Shown: positions 20,982 to 30,967, counted from the first letter of the stretch. The stretch: DNA of 64,000 bases from Frischella perrara (GCF_000807275.1 NZ_CP009056.1:2357192-2421191); one strand, 5' to 3'. Made by a program: numbers and translations. Notes: generated by a model not told the origin, from the letters alone.

Positions 20982-21415
20982 TACGTTTTCCTTTTTAATG
21001 CTGATTGCAAAAGTCGATAAAAGTTATTGTCATTTATCGGGATCTTAGGCGTATCTTGTTGCGTTAAAATCGCCTGACTATCTTGTTGATTGATCGTATG
21101 CAATAATGTCATTTGTTGTTGCGTTACACCAACTACTAATAATTGATGATTAACTTCAATGACGATAATGCGTTCTTTAGCATTAATGGAATAATTATCG
21201 CGAACATGAATTAAGCGTTGTTTAGATCGATTAAATCTACTCCGTTTCAATAACCAACCTAAAACCATGATTAAACCCATCACCCATAAAAGAGACATCC
21301 CCACATTGGTATAGATATTGAACTCTGGTATAGCTGAATCTATTTTACTAGTAGAAGTAGCAGAATTGAGTGTATTTGGCACGTTATCAATCATGAGTTG
21401 ATTGCTTATATCCAT
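20981..21415 (-). CDS. fliO: Flagellar export protein FliO
   Basis: Small membrane protein that assists FliP assembly. 144 aa. A single membrane helix lies at about residues 38-58 ([21 protein letters not shown]), followed by a cytoplasmic domain with the FliO/MopB-like [24 protein letters not shown]. Low sequence conservation is normal for the family; identity rests on position and layout. Coupled to fliN and fliP by TAATG overlaps. Confidence 0.9.
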   Translation of the reverse strand: MDISNQLMIDNVPNTLNSATSTSKIDSAIPEFNIYTNVGMSLLWVMGLIMVLGWLLKRSRFNRSKQRLIHVRDNYSINAKERIIVIEVNHQLLVVGVTQQQMTLLHTINQQDSQAILTQQDTPKIPINDNNFYRLLQSALKRKT

Positions 21416-21804
21416 TAACGACTTAACCTTCTTACTCGTTCTGAAGGGGTGATAATATCCGTTATTCGCACGCCATAATTATCGCCGACTACCACGAGTT
21501 CACCTTGAGCGATTAAATAACCATTTATTAATATATCTAAGGGTTCCCCTGCTAGCCCTTCTAAGCCGATAATTGAACCTTGTGTAAGCTTCAATAATTC
21601 TTTAATCGTTATCTTGGCACGCCCCAGTTCAACGCTCATATTAACTGGAATATCAAAAATAAGATTAATATCTTGTTTTTGATTACTCGTGGCCAGAGGT
21701 GATAATGTTTCAAATTCCGCTTCTTTAGTTTCTGATTCATTAGATTCATTAGATTCATTATCAACCATGTTCATGTCTTCATCAGTGGTATTGGAGTTAT
21801 TCAT
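21415..21804 (-). CDS. fliN: Flagellar switch protein FliN
   Basis: C-ring protein of the motor switch. The chosen start is ATG 21804, which has GAGG nine bases upstream and overlaps the fliM stop by 8 bp; another ATG at 21819 is possible. 129 aa. The C-terminal SpoA domain is clear: IFDIPVNMSVELGRAKITI, LLKLTQGSIIGLEGLAGEPLD and GVRITDI. The N-terminal 45 residues are acidic and disordered. They contain a tandem Ser-Asn-Glu stretch encoded by three copies of a 9-bp repeat. Confidence 0.95.
   Translation of the reverse strand: MNNSNTTDEDMNMVDNESNESNESETKEAEFETLSPLATSNQKQDINLIFDIPVNMSVELGRAKITIKELLKLTQGSIIGLEGLAGEPLDILINGYLIAQGELVVVGDNYGVRITDIITPSERVRRLSR
21734..21760. repeat. Three tandem copies of a 9-bp repeat within fliN
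   Basis: GATTCATTA repeated three times without change (21734, 21743, 21752). It keeps the reading frame and encodes the acidic Asn-Glu-Ser repeats in the disordered N-terminus of FliN. Slippage would add or remove three residues without a frameshift. Confidence 0.85.
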
Positions 21805-22840
21805 TGGAGATTTCCTCATTCAATTGTTCTAAAACAGGATTTATTACCTGTTCAACTTGAATTGCATATTGTTTGTTTGCTTTACCATATAGCCCTTTTA
21901 ACACCGGCACGCCGCCAACCGTGACATCAAGCAAGGATGGTTTATCTATGAGCAAGACATCATTTACTTTTAATTCCAACAATTTATTAACTGTTGTCGG
22001 AATTTCTGTAAAATTGGCGACTAATTCAACTGTCGAATTTTTAATTCCCGATGTGATAGAGCTTAACCATGCTTTATCATCTTGATAAGATTGTTGTTCT
22101 ATGGGTGGTTTGACTAATAATTCTCTAATGTGCTCAACCATTGAGTATGGAATACAAATACAGAATCTCGCTTTAAACTGCCCAACTTCGACCATAAATG
22201 TCGATGTCAACACGATATCTTCCGGTGAACTGGTAATATTAGTAAATTTACTATGTATTTCTGAACGCACATATTCAGCTTCAATTGCATAGATGTCAGC
22301 CCAAGCGTTTTGATAAATATTAAGTGCTATTTCTAAAACACGTTTGATAATTTGTTGCTCAGTATGGGTAAATTCTCGTCCTTCACGTTCGATACGATTA
22401 AAACGCCCTTCACCACCAAATAAGGTGTCTACAACAATAAAAACGAGCTCTGGCGATAAGGCAAATAAACATGTTCCTCTTAGAGGATTAAGATGAACAA
22501 GATTTAATTGAGTTGTTGAAGAACGGCTTGAAAATTCATTAAAGGTTTGTGATTCAATAGGTGCAGTTATAACATCCGTATTACGTCTCAATAAATTGAA
22601 TAAGCCAATACGAAATTGCCTAGCGAAGCGTTCATTAACAATTTCTAATGCCATCAACCTTTCGGGAATTACATTGTGTTTAACTGATAAATCATAAGGT
22701 TTTACTTCAATTTTTTTATCATCAACTTTTCGAGTTAATTGCTTCTTATTCACGGTTATTTCAGCGTTTAATTCAACTCGTTTTTTTTCCTGATTATTGT
22801 CAGGTTGACTTGCCGTAGTAGCTTCCTGATTATCCGTCAT
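21797..22840 (-). CDS. fliM: Flagellar switch protein FliM lacking the CheY-binding motif
   Basis: C-ring switch protein that joins FliG to FliN. The middle domain with LEIVNERFARQFRIGLFNLL and the GGEGR motif (FliG contact) is conserved, as are VEYVRSEIHSKFTNI-like sequences and the C-terminal SpoA domain. The N-terminal LSQxEIDALL helix that binds CheY-P in other FliM proteins is absent and is replaced by about 45 polar residues (EATTASQPDNNQEKK...). Start: ATG 22840, or GTG 22849, which overlaps the fliL stop by four bases; neither has a clear Shine-Dalgarno. About 347 aa. Confidence 0.92.
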   Translation of the reverse strand: MTDNQEATTASQPDNNQEKKRVELNAEITVNKKQLTRKVDDKKIEVKPYDLSVKHNVIPERLMALEIVNERFARQFRIGLFNLLRRNTDVITAPIESQTFNEFSSRSSTTQLNLVHLNPLRGTCLFALSPELVFIVVDTLFGGEGRFNRIEREGREFTHTEQQIIKRVLEIALNIYQNAWADIYAIEAEYVRSEIHSKFTNITSSPEDIVLTSTFMVEVGQFKARFCICIPYSMVEHIRELLVKPPIEQQSYQDDKAWLSSITSGIKNSTVELVANFTEIPTTVNKLLELKVNDVLLIDKPSLLDVTVGGVPVLKGLYGKANKQYAIQVEQVINPVLEQLNEEISNE

Positions 22841-22845
22841 GGTGA

Positions 22846-23337
22846 TCACCGTATAATAAAATCCGTAAACAATACCTCATTAATTTCAATAGGTTGATTA
22901 GTATCATAACCACGAGATAATTCTTCTTTAACTAGTTCTTTAAGTTGTAACTTACCTGATTCACTATTAAGATTATCAATACTTTGTTTGGATAGTAGTA
23001 GTAATATATTGCTTCTTATTTCTGGCAAATATTCAAGTAATACCGACTTTTGCTCTTCATTTGTTAACCTTAATACCATACCGATATAGAGAATTCTGTT
23101 AACTTCATAGCCATTTTTCATTCCAGGTAAGGAAACGGTGAAGGGTTTTAAGGTTAAGAAAACCGGTAATTGACTTGGCTGAGGTACTTCTTCTTTATTT
23201 TTGGTTTTTGCTTTTCGATATGATTTGCTAATCGACTGATTCTGATACCAAAAATAACCCGCAGCACTTAAAGACAATAAAGTAATAATCATCAGAATTA
23301 GGGTGAGAAAACTCACTTTTTTTTTGGTAGTTGTCAT
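22846..23337 (-). CDS. fliL: Flagellar basal-body protein FliL
   Basis: Single-pass inner-membrane protein that rings the stator. 163 aa (E. coli 154). A membrane helix at residues about 10-30 follows a short Lys-rich cytoplasmic tail. The periplasmic part ends with VKEELSRGYDTNQPIEINEVLFTDFIIR, a typical FliL C-terminus. First gene of the fliLMNOPQR string; a 268-bp gap separates it from fliK. Confidence 0.94.
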   Translation of the reverse strand: MTTTKKKVSFLTLILMIITLLSLSAAGYFWYQNQSISKSYRKAKTKNKEEVPQPSQLPVFLTLKPFTVSLPGMKNGYEVNRILYIGMVLRLTNEEQKSVLLEYLPEIRSNILLLLSKQSIDNLNSESGKLQLKELVKEELSRGYDTNQPIEINEVLFTDFIIR

Positions 23338-23605
23338 ATTGTGTTATCGTCTCAATAAGAATTAAAAATAATTATATCCAATCTGTTAACACGTACAGGC
23401 AGGCTATTGTCCCTATCATTATTATTACCGCTCCATTATTATGGCAACGCTTGGCTAGCCTTATGAAACTTAACGATTCATTACGCATTTGATCGGATTA
23501 GAATGATTACAAATAATAAATCATCATTTCAAAATTTAATTTGAAGAATAGATAATAAAAATATCATCTATTCAGCGTTTATAGTCATGCCAAGACATTA
23601 ATGAT
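23338..23605. other. Intergenic gap fliK-fliL
   Basis: 268 bp with no frame of note. It contains an imperfect hairpin, GAATAGAT / ATCTATTC (23546-23573), that may end the fliFGHIJK transcript on the minus strand. A promoter for fliL is likely here, but no sigma-28 or clear sigma-70 match was found. Confidence 0.45.
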
Positions 23606-24742
23606 TTAAGCAAAGACGCTTAATCCCTCCTGATTGTTAGGCTTTGGTAATGTAGGATCAAGCAATACCTCATTATCACTTAAGATGTTGACGGTATCTT
23701 GATGTGAAGCACTAAACTGTTGTTGAAATTGTGAGGATTGATCGTTTTCCATCATAGTCGTAAAGTCAGTGACTTCTGTTTGTTGTAATTCAATACCTTG
23801 TTCAGCTAAATATGTGCGTAAATAAGGTAGGGCTGATTCCAAAATCCCCTTAACGACTCCAACTGCCGCAGCCATATGTAATTGCATTTTGCCATCATGC
23901 ATACTAAGTTTTATCTGTAATGAACCTAATTCTTCGGGATGCAATCGAATTTCAGCCTGTTCAATATTATGGCGCTTAAAAAGTATAATTTGTTGAGCGA
24001 GTGATTCTTGCCACTGAGGTTGGTCTACAGCTACAGGTAAACTTATTATAGGTGAATTTGCAACAACTGATTGTATTGAGGTCGTATTATTTGCTATAGC
24101 ACTTTGTAATAAATGATGATTAGTTGTAGAATCACTTTGCCATTGATTGAGTGATATATCATTCAACTTAAACGTTTGATTTAAATTTGGCTGATTTGTG
24201 GCATTACTAATCTGATTTGATGATATCATGTTGTTAGATAGCGCCTTGGTTGTACCGCTTGGCTTTTTCTGCTCTAATATTTTTGGTTTTACTTGTCGTC
24301 GATCAACTAACGTTGTTGATGAATTTGATAATAAGTTGTCAGTTAATTGATCGTTAACAAAATCATCATCCTCTGGTTGATTGAGCAAAAGATCCTCTTC
24401 ATCAATTATTGTATCAACAACTAATTGCTCTTGATTAAATAACATTAAAGATAGTTCAGAAGACGAATTGACTTGAAAATCTGGTTGATTAACAGTTGCT
24501 ACTGAAATAGCATTGATTAGCATCGCCATATCATTAACATATAAAACATCATCGTTTATAGATGACTGTTTATTTTTTTTGGTTTGTGATAATCGCTCAT
24601 CAACTTTCTCGACTTGACTCTTTTCATTAATTTGTAATAACCGTTTAAATTGTTCGCCATCAGTTGTGATAGGATCACTTTGATATTGATTTGACTGATT
24701 TGATGTTAGCGTACTAGCCCCAACCAAATTACTAAGATTCAT
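23606..24742 (-). CDS. fliK: Flagellar hook-length control protein FliK
   Basis: Secreted molecular ruler that sets hook length and switches export specificity. 378 aa. A long low-complexity, Ser/Asn/Gln-rich N-terminal region (about 1-235) is followed by the conserved C-terminal hook-control domain, with QAEIRLHPEELGSLQIKL, LHMAAAVGVVKGILESALPYL and LAEQGIELQQTEV. The start ATG overlaps fliJ by 11 bp. The N-terminal part is divergent, as usual for FliK. Confidence 0.93.
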   Translation of the reverse strand: MNLSNLVGASTLTSNQSNQYQSDPITTDGEQFKRLLQINEKSQVEKVDERLSQTKKNKQSSINDDVLYVNDMAMLINAISVATVNQPDFQVNSSSELSLMLFNQEQLVVDTIIDEEDLLLNQPEDDDFVNDQLTDNLLSNSSTTLVDRRQVKPKILEQKKPSGTTKALSNNMISSNQISNATNQPNLNQTFKLNDISLNQWQSDSTTNHHLLQSAIANNTTSIQSVVANSPIISLPVAVDQPQWQESLAQQIILFKRHNIEQAEIRLHPEELGSLQIKLSMHDGKMQLHMAAAVGVVKGILESALPYLRTYLAEQGIELQQTEVTDFTTMMENDQSSQFQQQFSASHQDTVNILSDNEVLLDPTLPKPNNQEGLSVFA

Positions 24743-25208
24743 ATAAAGCTCTCCTTATTGATTGTTGTTGCGCAAATTCATCCGTCATTTTTTGTTGTAT
24801 ACGATTTTGTTGCTGTAATCTAATTTGCTGCTTTTTTTCAAGCAACGTTGTATAACCATTCAATTTCTTTTGACATTGATAAAGGTGTTGTGTGGCTTGC
24901 TTTTGTTGAATACTTAGCATAATTAAGCGTTGCTTTTGCTGTGTTATCGATTGTTCCAATGTGATAATAAATGATTGAAAATTTGCGAGCTGCCCCCCTC
25001 CCATTCCACTTAATAAAGCGTGATTCAGACGCTGTTGATATTCTTGGTAATAGTCATTCAATTCATTAAGCTGATGCTCTACAGAATGATAATGGTCACA
25101 GGCTTTTTTTAATTGAATCGCGGCTTTATCTACCGCTTTCTGTGCTAACTCTTGTAAAGTTAAAAAAGCGGTTTGATTATCATTTTGGTGGTAATAATGC
25201 GCTGACAT
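24732..25208 (-). CDS. fliJ: Flagellar export chaperone FliJ
   Basis: Coiled-coil protein that couples the FliI ATPase ring to the export gate. 158 aa, almost entirely Gln/Lys/Leu-rich heptads, with the FliJ-like LQELAQKAVDKAAIQLKKA at the N-terminus. Sequence conservation is low in this family; the position between fliI and fliK supports the call. Confidence 0.9.
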   Translation of the reverse strand: MSAHYYHQNDNQTAFLTLQELAQKAVDKAAIQLKKACDHYHSVEHQLNELNDYYQEYQQRLNHALLSGMGGGQLANFQSFIITLEQSITQQKQRLIMLSIQQKQATQHLYQCQKKLNGYTTLLEKKQQIRLQQQNRIQQKMTDEFAQQQSIRRALYES

Positions 25209-25217
25209 AAGATCTCA

Positions 25218-26591
25218 CTAATGGGATAACAAAGGATTAACAATATTGGCGAGTTGCTCACAAGCCTCGCCATAACCACAATATTCATGAATACCTTGCT
25301 GCAAAAATTGTTGTAGCGTTGGAAACAACTTAATCGCCTGATCGAGTTGTGGATCACTGCCGGTCGCATATGCCCCTACATTGATAAGATCGCGATTGCG
25401 TTGATAGCTAGAGAAAAGTTGTTTAAATAAACGCGCTTTTTTCTCATCTTCTAATGGTGTTAAATCAGTCATGACGCGACTAATAGATGCTTCTATATCA
25501 ATCGCTGGATAATGACCTGATTCGGCTAATGATCGTGATAACACAATATGTCCATCTAAAATTGCACGTGCTGAATCGGCAATTGGATCTTGTTGATCGT
25601 CACCTTCTGTTAACACCGTATAAAATGCTGTAATAGAACCTTTACCTTGTGCATCATTGCCGGCACGTTCCACTAATGCTGGTAATTTGGCAAAAACTGA
25701 TGGCGGATAACCTTTAGTGGCGGGAGGCTCACCTATAGCCAATGCAATTTCACGTTGTGCCATAGCATAACGAGTTAAAGAATCCATAATTAATAAGACA
25801 TTAAAGCCGCGATCTCGGAAGTCTTCAGCAATTTTGGTTGCATAAGCTGCGCCTTGCAAACGTAAAAGTGGCGATACATCAGCAGGCGCGGCAACCACAA
25901 CAGCACGTGCTAAGCCTTGTTCACCTAATATATTTTCAATAAAATCCTTAACTTCTCGTCCACGCTCACCGATCAAACCTACAACAATAATATCGGCTTG
26001 GGTATATCGCGCCATCATACCAAGTAATACACTTTTCCCAACGCCTGACCCGGCAAATAATCCCATACGTTGCCCTTTGCCAACCGTTAAGAGTGCATTT
26101 ATTGCCCTAACTCCAACATCAAGAACGTCATGAATAGGTGTACGTTGCAATGGATTAAGAGTTTTATTGGTTAAGCATTGATAGACAGCTTGGTCAGGTA
26201 ATGGTTTACCATCTAAAGGATTTCCTGTTGCATCCAAAACCCGGCCAAGTAATGCTGTTCCTACCGGTAATAACTTTTGATTACCTTGTTGTTGATCTTG
26301 ACGTGAAGTATAAACACGTGCTCCCGATAAAATACCGTCAATCGCATCAAACGGCATCAGATAAAGATTTTGTGCATTAAAGCCAACTACTTCACACTCA
26401 ACAGCTTCAATACTGTTTTGAGTTTGACGCTCAACAAAACAACTGGCTCCTAATGGTAGCGTTAATCCAGTAGCTTCTAACACTAATCCCGAAGCTTTGA
26501 CTAGCCGACCATAATGCCTAATCAGCGATAAATTCTGTAATTGTGAAACTGTTTGATCAAGTTTATTAGACCAGCGTGATAGATATGCCAC
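25218..26591 (-). CDS. fliI: Flagellar export ATPase FliI
   Basis: ATPase that energises and orders flagellar export. I choose GTG 26591 as start: it has AAAGGAG five bases upstream and gives 457 aa, the E. coli length. In-frame ATG/GTG codons at 26618-26621 lie inside fliH and lack a ribosome-binding site. Walker A is [16 protein letters not shown]. The type III ATPase signature [19 protein letters not shown] and Walker [14 protein letters not shown] are intact. The start lies two bases after the fliH stop. Confidence 0.96.
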   Translation of the reverse strand: MAYLSRWSNKLDQTVSQLQNLSLIRHYGRLVKASGLVLEATGLTLPLGASCFVERQTQNSIEAVECEVVGFNAQNLYLMPFDAIDGILSGARVYTSRQDQQQGNQKLLPVGTALLGRVLDATGNPLDGKPLPDQAVYQCLTNKTLNPLQRTPIHDVLDVGVRAINALLTVGKGQRMGLFAGSGVGKSVLLGMMARYTQADIIVVGLIGERGREVKDFIENILGEQGLARAVVVAAPADVSPLLRLQGAAYATKIAEDFRDRGFNVLLIMDSLTRYAMAQREIALAIGEPPATKGYPPSVFAKLPALVERAGNDAQGKGSITAFYTVLTEGDDQQDPIADSARAILDGHIVLSRSLAESGHYPAIDIEASISRVMTDLTPLEDEKKARLFKQLFSSYQRNRDLINVGAYATGSDPQLDQAIKLFPTLQQFLQQGIHEYCGYGEACEQLANIVNPLLSH

Positions 26592-26592
26592 C

Positions 26593-27345
26593 TTAGCTCC
26601 TTTCACCGTTGACAACATCACGAAGTGTTTGCCATTTACTGTTTAATGTCACATCTATCTCATTTTTATCAGACAACAATTTACACCCGCCAGCATCAAT
26701 TGTTGGATCGGCCACTAACTGCCAGTGATATTTATTAAGTTCATCACTAAGTATCGTTTCTATGTATCCAATATCATCTGGATTAACATGTAATTGAATT
26801 GAGTCCGGCAACAAAGGAAATTGTTGAATCAGCGTTTGGATTGATTTTTTTAACTGCATATGTAACGATTTAGGTAAATCACTAACCATTTTTTGAGCCG
26901 CAACCAAAGCCACATCAGCTAACTGAGGAATAATGACATCATCCAAGTCATTTAACGCTTGTTGGAAATTAGCCAGTAAACTCGCCATAGACTGACTTAA
27001 TTTCATTTTTTCTTCATTGAATTGTTGCTCAGCCTGCGCAATACCTTGTTTTAATCCTTCTTGATAACCTTGATCATGCCCCAATTGTTTACCAACATTA
27101 AATCCATCTTGCTGGCCCAAAGTATGTCCTTCATGGTAACCTTGTTCGGTAGCTTCAGTTTTAAGACGCTCTAGATCAAAAGTGATTTCTGGCATAGCCT
27201 CTTCCGTCTCGTTCATTAAAGATGATGCTTCAATCATCTCTACTGTGCTATCTTCTTCAATAATAGCGATAGATGGACTATTGGATAATGTAAAGTCTTG
27301 TAAACTCAATGGTTGCCAATAATTAGAATCTGATGAACTATACAT
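26593..27345 (-). CDS. fliH: Flagellar export regulator FliH
   Basis: Stator-like partner of FliI. I place the start at ATG 27345 because GGAG lies nine bases before it; upstream ATG and GTG codons at 27351-27360 overlap fliG further. About 250 aa. Features are an acidic N-terminus, a central repeat rich in Gly and Gln ([20 protein letters not shown]), which is the GxxxG-type repeat region of FliH, then a coiled coil and a C-terminal FliI-binding domain. Confidence 0.92.
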   Translation of the reverse strand: MYSSSDSNYWQPLSLQDFTLSNSPSIAIIEEDSTVEMIEASSLMNETEEAMPEITFDLERLKTEATEQGYHEGHTLGQQDGFNVGKQLGHDQGYQEGLKQGIAQAEQQFNEEKMKLSQSMASLLANFQQALNDLDDVIIPQLADVALVAAQKMVSDLPKSLHMQLKKSIQTLIQQFPLLPDSIQLHVNPDDIGYIETILSDELNKYHWQLVADPTIDAGGCKLLSDKNEIDVTLNSKWQTLRDVVNGERS

Positions 27346-28336
27346 ATTCATCATCTCCACGACTTAATATCACTTCACCTGTCTCCGCTAAGCGACGCGC
27401 AATAACCAAGATATTTTTCTGTTCTGTTTCAACTTGTGACATACGTACAGGTGGTCGATTTTCAAGATCTTCACGTAAAATAGTAGCTGCCCGTTGTGAC
27501 ATATTGTTTAAGAACTTCTCGCGTAATTCCACTGAGGCTCCTTTTAGGGCAATGATCAGCGTTTCATTATCCACTTCTTTGAGTAAACGTTGGATACTAC
27601 GATCATCAACTTCAACCAGATTTTCAAATAAGAACATTTCATCAATGATTTTTTGTGCCAGATCATTGTCGTATTCACGTAAAGCGGCGATAACCAATTC
27701 TTCTTGCTGGCTTTTCATTAAGTTAATGATTTCTGCTGCGGTACTAATGCCGCCCATATTATTAAGCTTGATATTTTGTCCATGTAATAAGGTTGATAAA
27801 GATTCTGACAGGACTTGCAATGCCGATGGCTCGACCCCGCCAAAAGTGGCGATCCGGAGCATGACATTATTACGTAGTTGATCGTCAAACAGATTTAAAA
27901 TTTCAGCCGCTAAATCACGTTTTAAGTGTACTAATATTGTTGCGATAATTTGTGGATGTTCTTTCTTGACTAGATCGACAGCCGTTGAAGCATCAACATA
28001 ATTAAGCATATCCAACCCATTAGATGTATCTTCATCATGATGCGCTAAAAGATCATCAAGTAAGCGGGAAGCTTTTTCTCCACCAATAGATTTTTCTAGA
28101 ATACTGCGCAAATAATCATTGGTATTAATATTAAATATCGCACACTCTTCCATTGTTTTTTGACAATCATCTAACACGTTTTTTAGCTGTTCTTGTGATA
28201 ATTGTGGCATGCTTACCATGGAACGACTAATCTGTTGTACTTCTTTAGTACTTAAATAACGTAGTACTTGAGCAGCTAAATCTTCCCCTAAAGTCATCAA
28301 TACAATTGCTGATTTTTGTGTTTGACTAAGTATCAT
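27338..28336 (-). CDS. fliG: Flagellar switch protein FliG
   Basis: Torque-generating rotor protein. 332 aa (E. coli 331). The N-terminal FliF-binding part begins SQTQKSAIVLMTLGEDLAA. The middle domain contains EHPQIIATILVHL, and the C-terminal domain has the charged torque helix (LLKEVDNETLIIALKGASVE) and FLNNMSQRAATILREDLE. ATG 28336 lies directly next to the fliF stop (TAAATG). Confidence 0.97.
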   Translation of the reverse strand: MILSQTQKSAIVLMTLGEDLAAQVLRYLSTKEVQQISRSMVSMPQLSQEQLKNVLDDCQKTMEECAIFNINTNDYLRSILEKSIGGEKASRLLDDLLAHHDEDTSNGLDMLNYVDASTAVDLVKKEHPQIIATILVHLKRDLAAEILNLFDDQLRNNVMLRIATFGGVEPSALQVLSESLSTLLHGQNIKLNNMGGISTAAEIINLMKSQQEELVIAALREYDNDLAQKIIDEMFLFENLVEVDDRSIQRLLKEVDNETLIIALKGASVELREKFLNNMSQRAATILREDLENRPPVRMSQVETEQKNILVIARRLAETGEVILSRGDDEYV

Positions 28337-30064
28337 TTATTGACCGTCCTTATCATTCATCCAACCACGAATAATCAATGCTAATACACGTGGATCTTTG
28401 GTCACCATTTCACGGATATACTGTTGTTGTTGTAAACTATCTTCAAAGTTTTTCTGCTGTTGTCTACTGTAAGCTTTATAACGATTATTTTCTTCATTAT
28501 TATTTTGGGATTCATCATCATTATTTTTGTTTGCAAAAATTTGGTTTTGCCATTTCAACCAAATTGGTTTAATGAATTTGCGCCAAAGGACCCAAATAAT
28601 TAATGCCCAAACAATATATTGCACATAGGTTTTCATTGCGTCGTAAAACTCGCTAGTTTTCCAAAAGGCAATACCATCATCGTCAACTGTTGGCTGTTGA
28701 GTAAATTTTAGATTTGCAACAGTCAGTGTATCGCCTCTTTCAGATGAATACCCCATAGCCTGACGAGCTAATGCTTCAATATTATTTAATACTTCCTCAT
28801 CAAGTCGCTGATAATCCGTAGTGCTAGTTGGATTGTCTGATTCATCAAACTCTTCAACATCATCACTATCCTCTGGTGATTGAACAGCTTTTTCTATCGC
28901 TTGATAATTAACTAATACTGCCACTGATAGACGTTTAATTCTTCCTTCAGGAATCTGACTATGTACGATATGACGGTTAACTTCAAAATTAAGGGTATCA
29001 TCACGTTGTTGACTATACTTTTGATTATCCGTCTGTTCAGTTGTTTTATTCTCGTTTTGCGCTTCATCTATTGGTGCACTTGCTATCGGTACCGGCTGAT
29101 TAGATAAAGCACCCGGCACGCCCCCTACACCGTTAACATTCCCTGATTGCAAATTTTCTGTTTGATGTTTGCTACGAATAGTTTGATTAGCGATATCACT
29201 ATTAGGATCGAACCGTTCCATCGTTGATTCTTGTCGACTAAAATCAATATCAGCAGTAACTTGAACATTGACATTATTATTACCAACTACTGCACCGACT
29301 AATTTAACAATGCGATCGCGTATTCGTTTTTCGATTCGTTCAGCAAAATCAATCTGTGTAGCATTAAGTAAAATATTTCGATTTTGTTCATTAGTTAGTA
29401 AATGTCCATGCTGATCGATAATAGTGACTTTATCTTCTACCATTTCGGGGACACTGCTGGCAATTAAATGAATAATGGCATCAATTTGCCCCTGAGATAA
29501 TGATCGACCGGCATATAATGAAAGTGTTACAGAAGCGGTAGGTTGTTTACGTTCACGTACAAACAAAGAAGGCTTAGGCATTGCTAAGTGAACACGAGCG
29601 CTTTCAATGCTATTAATGGTGGATATGGTCCGAGATAATTCTCCCTCTAATGCTCGCTGATAATTGACTTGCTCAGTAAATTGACTCATACCAAATCGTT
29701 CTTTATCCAGCAACTCAAAACCAACTGCGCCTCCTTTTGGCAACCCTTGTTGGGCTAAGCGTAGGCGCGTATCATAGACTTTATTTTCAGGAATTAGAAT
29801 CGCAGAGCCTCCAGCAGAAAATTGATAAGCAATATTCATTTTTTCTAGCTGGCTAACTATTTCACCACCATCCTGATTACTAACATTACTAAAAAGAACC
29901 CCGTATTTATCTTCTTTTAGCCATAGTAATGCCATCATGATAATTGCCGTAACAATGACACCACCTATAAGCAGGAGCATTTTAGGATTTTGTTTGAGTC
30001 GATTAATAAAAGATAGTGCATTGCTCGCGGCACTACCCTTATTGCCCACAGTTTGGGTATTCAT
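28337..30064 (-). CDS. fliF: Flagellar MS-ring protein FliF
   Basis: Forms the MS ring in the inner membrane, the base for rotor assembly. 575 aa (E. coli 552). Membrane helices lie at about residues 30-48 and 475-495. The YscJ/FliF domain has FSNVSNQDGGEIVSQLEKM and SARVHLAMPKPSLFVRERK, and the ring-building motif 3 region includes NRHIVHSQIPEGRIKRLSVAV. The C-terminal FliG-binding tail reads VTKDPRVLALIIRGWMNDK. First gene of the minus-strand fliFGHIJK operon. Confidence 0.97.
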   Translation of the reverse strand: MNTQTVGNKGSAASNALSFINRLKQNPKMLLLIGGVIVTAIIMMALLWLKEDKYGVLFSNVSNQDGGEIVSQLEKMNIAYQFSAGGSAILIPENKVYDTRLRLAQQGLPKGGAVGFELLDKERFGMSQFTEQVNYQRALEGELSRTISTINSIESARVHLAMPKPSLFVRERKQPTASVTLSLYAGRSLSQGQIDAIIHLIASSVPEMVEDKVTIIDQHGHLLTNEQNRNILLNATQIDFAERIEKRIRDRIVKLVGAVVGNNNVNVQVTADIDFSRQESTMERFDPNSDIANQTIRSKHQTENLQSGNVNGVGGVPGALSNQPVPIASAPIDEAQNENKTTEQTDNQKYSQQRDDTLNFEVNRHIVHSQIPEGRIKRLSVAVLVNYQAIEKAVQSPEDSDDVEEFDESDNPTSTTDYQRLDEEVLNNIEALARQAMGYSSERGDTLTVANLKFTQQPTVDDDGIAFWKTSEFYDAMKTYVQYIVWALIIWVLWRKFIKPIWLKWQNQIFANKNNDDESQNNNEENNRYKAYSRQQQKNFEDSLQQQQYIREMVTKDPRVLALIIRGWMNDKDGQ

Positions 30065-30226
30065 AATTATCCTGACTTAACCTAATTAGACTTTCTACAT
30101 TCTGTATTATCTGAGCAATTACAAAAATCAATAGCTTAAAAAGCATATTTTTTTTGCCTTAGTTATTAGCTTTAAGTAACGTTGGCTATGATAAATTAAC
30201 TTCGTTATTAGTCAGGAGAAAATTCT
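30065..30226. promoter_or_regulatory. Divergent fliF / fliE promoter region
   Basis: A 162-bp gap between divergent flagellar operons, as in enterobacteria, where class II promoters lie here. I did not find a convincing FlhDC box or sigma-28 site by eye. Confidence 0.4.
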
Positions 30227-30535
30227 ATGTCAGTCCAAGCACTTCATGGCAATCTCAACTTTACACTGCCTAACTTAATCGAAGTTAATAATGCTCGATC
30301 TCCTTCTTTAGAAGGCGGTTTTTTAAACGAGTTCAAAACGGCATTAGATACTATTAGTCAAAATCAAATCCAAGCGCATAATCAGGCAAAAGCTTTTGAA
30401 ATGGGGGAGCCAAATACATCTTTAAATGAAGTCATGGTTGATATGCAAAAATCCGTGGTTTCTTTGCAATTTGGTATTCAAGTCCGCAATAAATTAGTTG
30501 CAGCTTATCAAGAAATTATGAATATGAATGTTTAG
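30227..30535 (+). CDS. fliE: Flagellar hook-basal body protein FliE
   Basis: Joins the MS ring to the rod. 102 aa (E. coli 104). ATG 30227 after AGGAG. The C-terminal motif SLNEVMVDMQKSVVSLQFGI, then VAAYQEIMNMNV, is typical. A stand-alone gene divergent from fliF. Confidence 0.96.
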   Translation: MSVQALHGNLNFTLPNLIEVNNARSPSLEGGFLNEFKTALDTISQNQIQAHNQAKAFEMGEPNTSLNEVMVDMQKSVVSLQFGIQVRNKLVAAYQEIMNMNV

Positions 30536-30580
30536 CTTACTGACCAATGTTTTGACCAATAAGCTATTTAACTTTTTTAT
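30534..30580 (+). terminator. Terminator after fliE
   Basis: AGCTTA / TAAGCT stem with a 20-base loop, then ATTTAACTTTTTTA. A weak stem but a good T-run. Confidence 0.5.
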
Positions 30581-30607
30581 TTTTAATTAGCTGAACAATA
30601 TTAACTA

Positions 30608-30952
30608 TTAAGTCAAAGTGGCAATTTGATGATAGTGATTAATTTTTACCTGTTGATCTACGGTTTCACCAATTAACTTACCCAACTGCGTGTGCTGAGC
30701 TTTAAGTAATAAAGACAGTTGTTGTTGGCTATTTAATATATCATTAATAGATTCCATTAACGTAATGCGTAGTTGTGACCGATCCTCGGTTAAAATTTCC
30801 GTTATATCATATGTTGATAAGTACTCCGATAACGTCAAATATTGTGTTTGTAGAGCAAAGAAGATTTGCCATTCATTTTGTCTAACAGCGGTAAGCATCG
30901 ATTCTATTATAGTGTGAAATTGCTTATATTTTTCTATCAAAATATGATTCAT
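30608..30952 (-). CDS. fliT: Flagellar chaperone FliT
   Basis: Export chaperone for the cap protein FliD, and in enterobacteria an inhibitor of FlhDC. 114 aa, all helical, with YKQFHTIIESMLTAVRQNEW and ESINDILNSQQQL. Low conservation is normal; the assignment rests on size, helical character and position after fliS. Confidence 0.85.
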   Translation of the reverse strand: MNHILIEKYKQFHTIIESMLTAVRQNEWQIFFALQTQYLTLSEYLSTYDITEILTEDRSQLRITLMESINDILNSQQQLSLLLKAQHTQLGKLIGETVDQQVKINHYHQIATLT

Positions 30953-30967
30953 AACTATCCCTTATGA

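Noticed and set aside
26592-26621. Upstream ATG/GTG starts for fliI within fliH
   Set aside because: No ribosome-binding site; GTG 26591 has AAAGGAG and gives exactly 457 aa.
27333-27881. A 182-codon plus-strand open frame across fliG
   Set aside because: It lies opposite fliG, a clear core gene, and its Ser/Arg-rich product has no recognisable domain; it is an antisense shadow.
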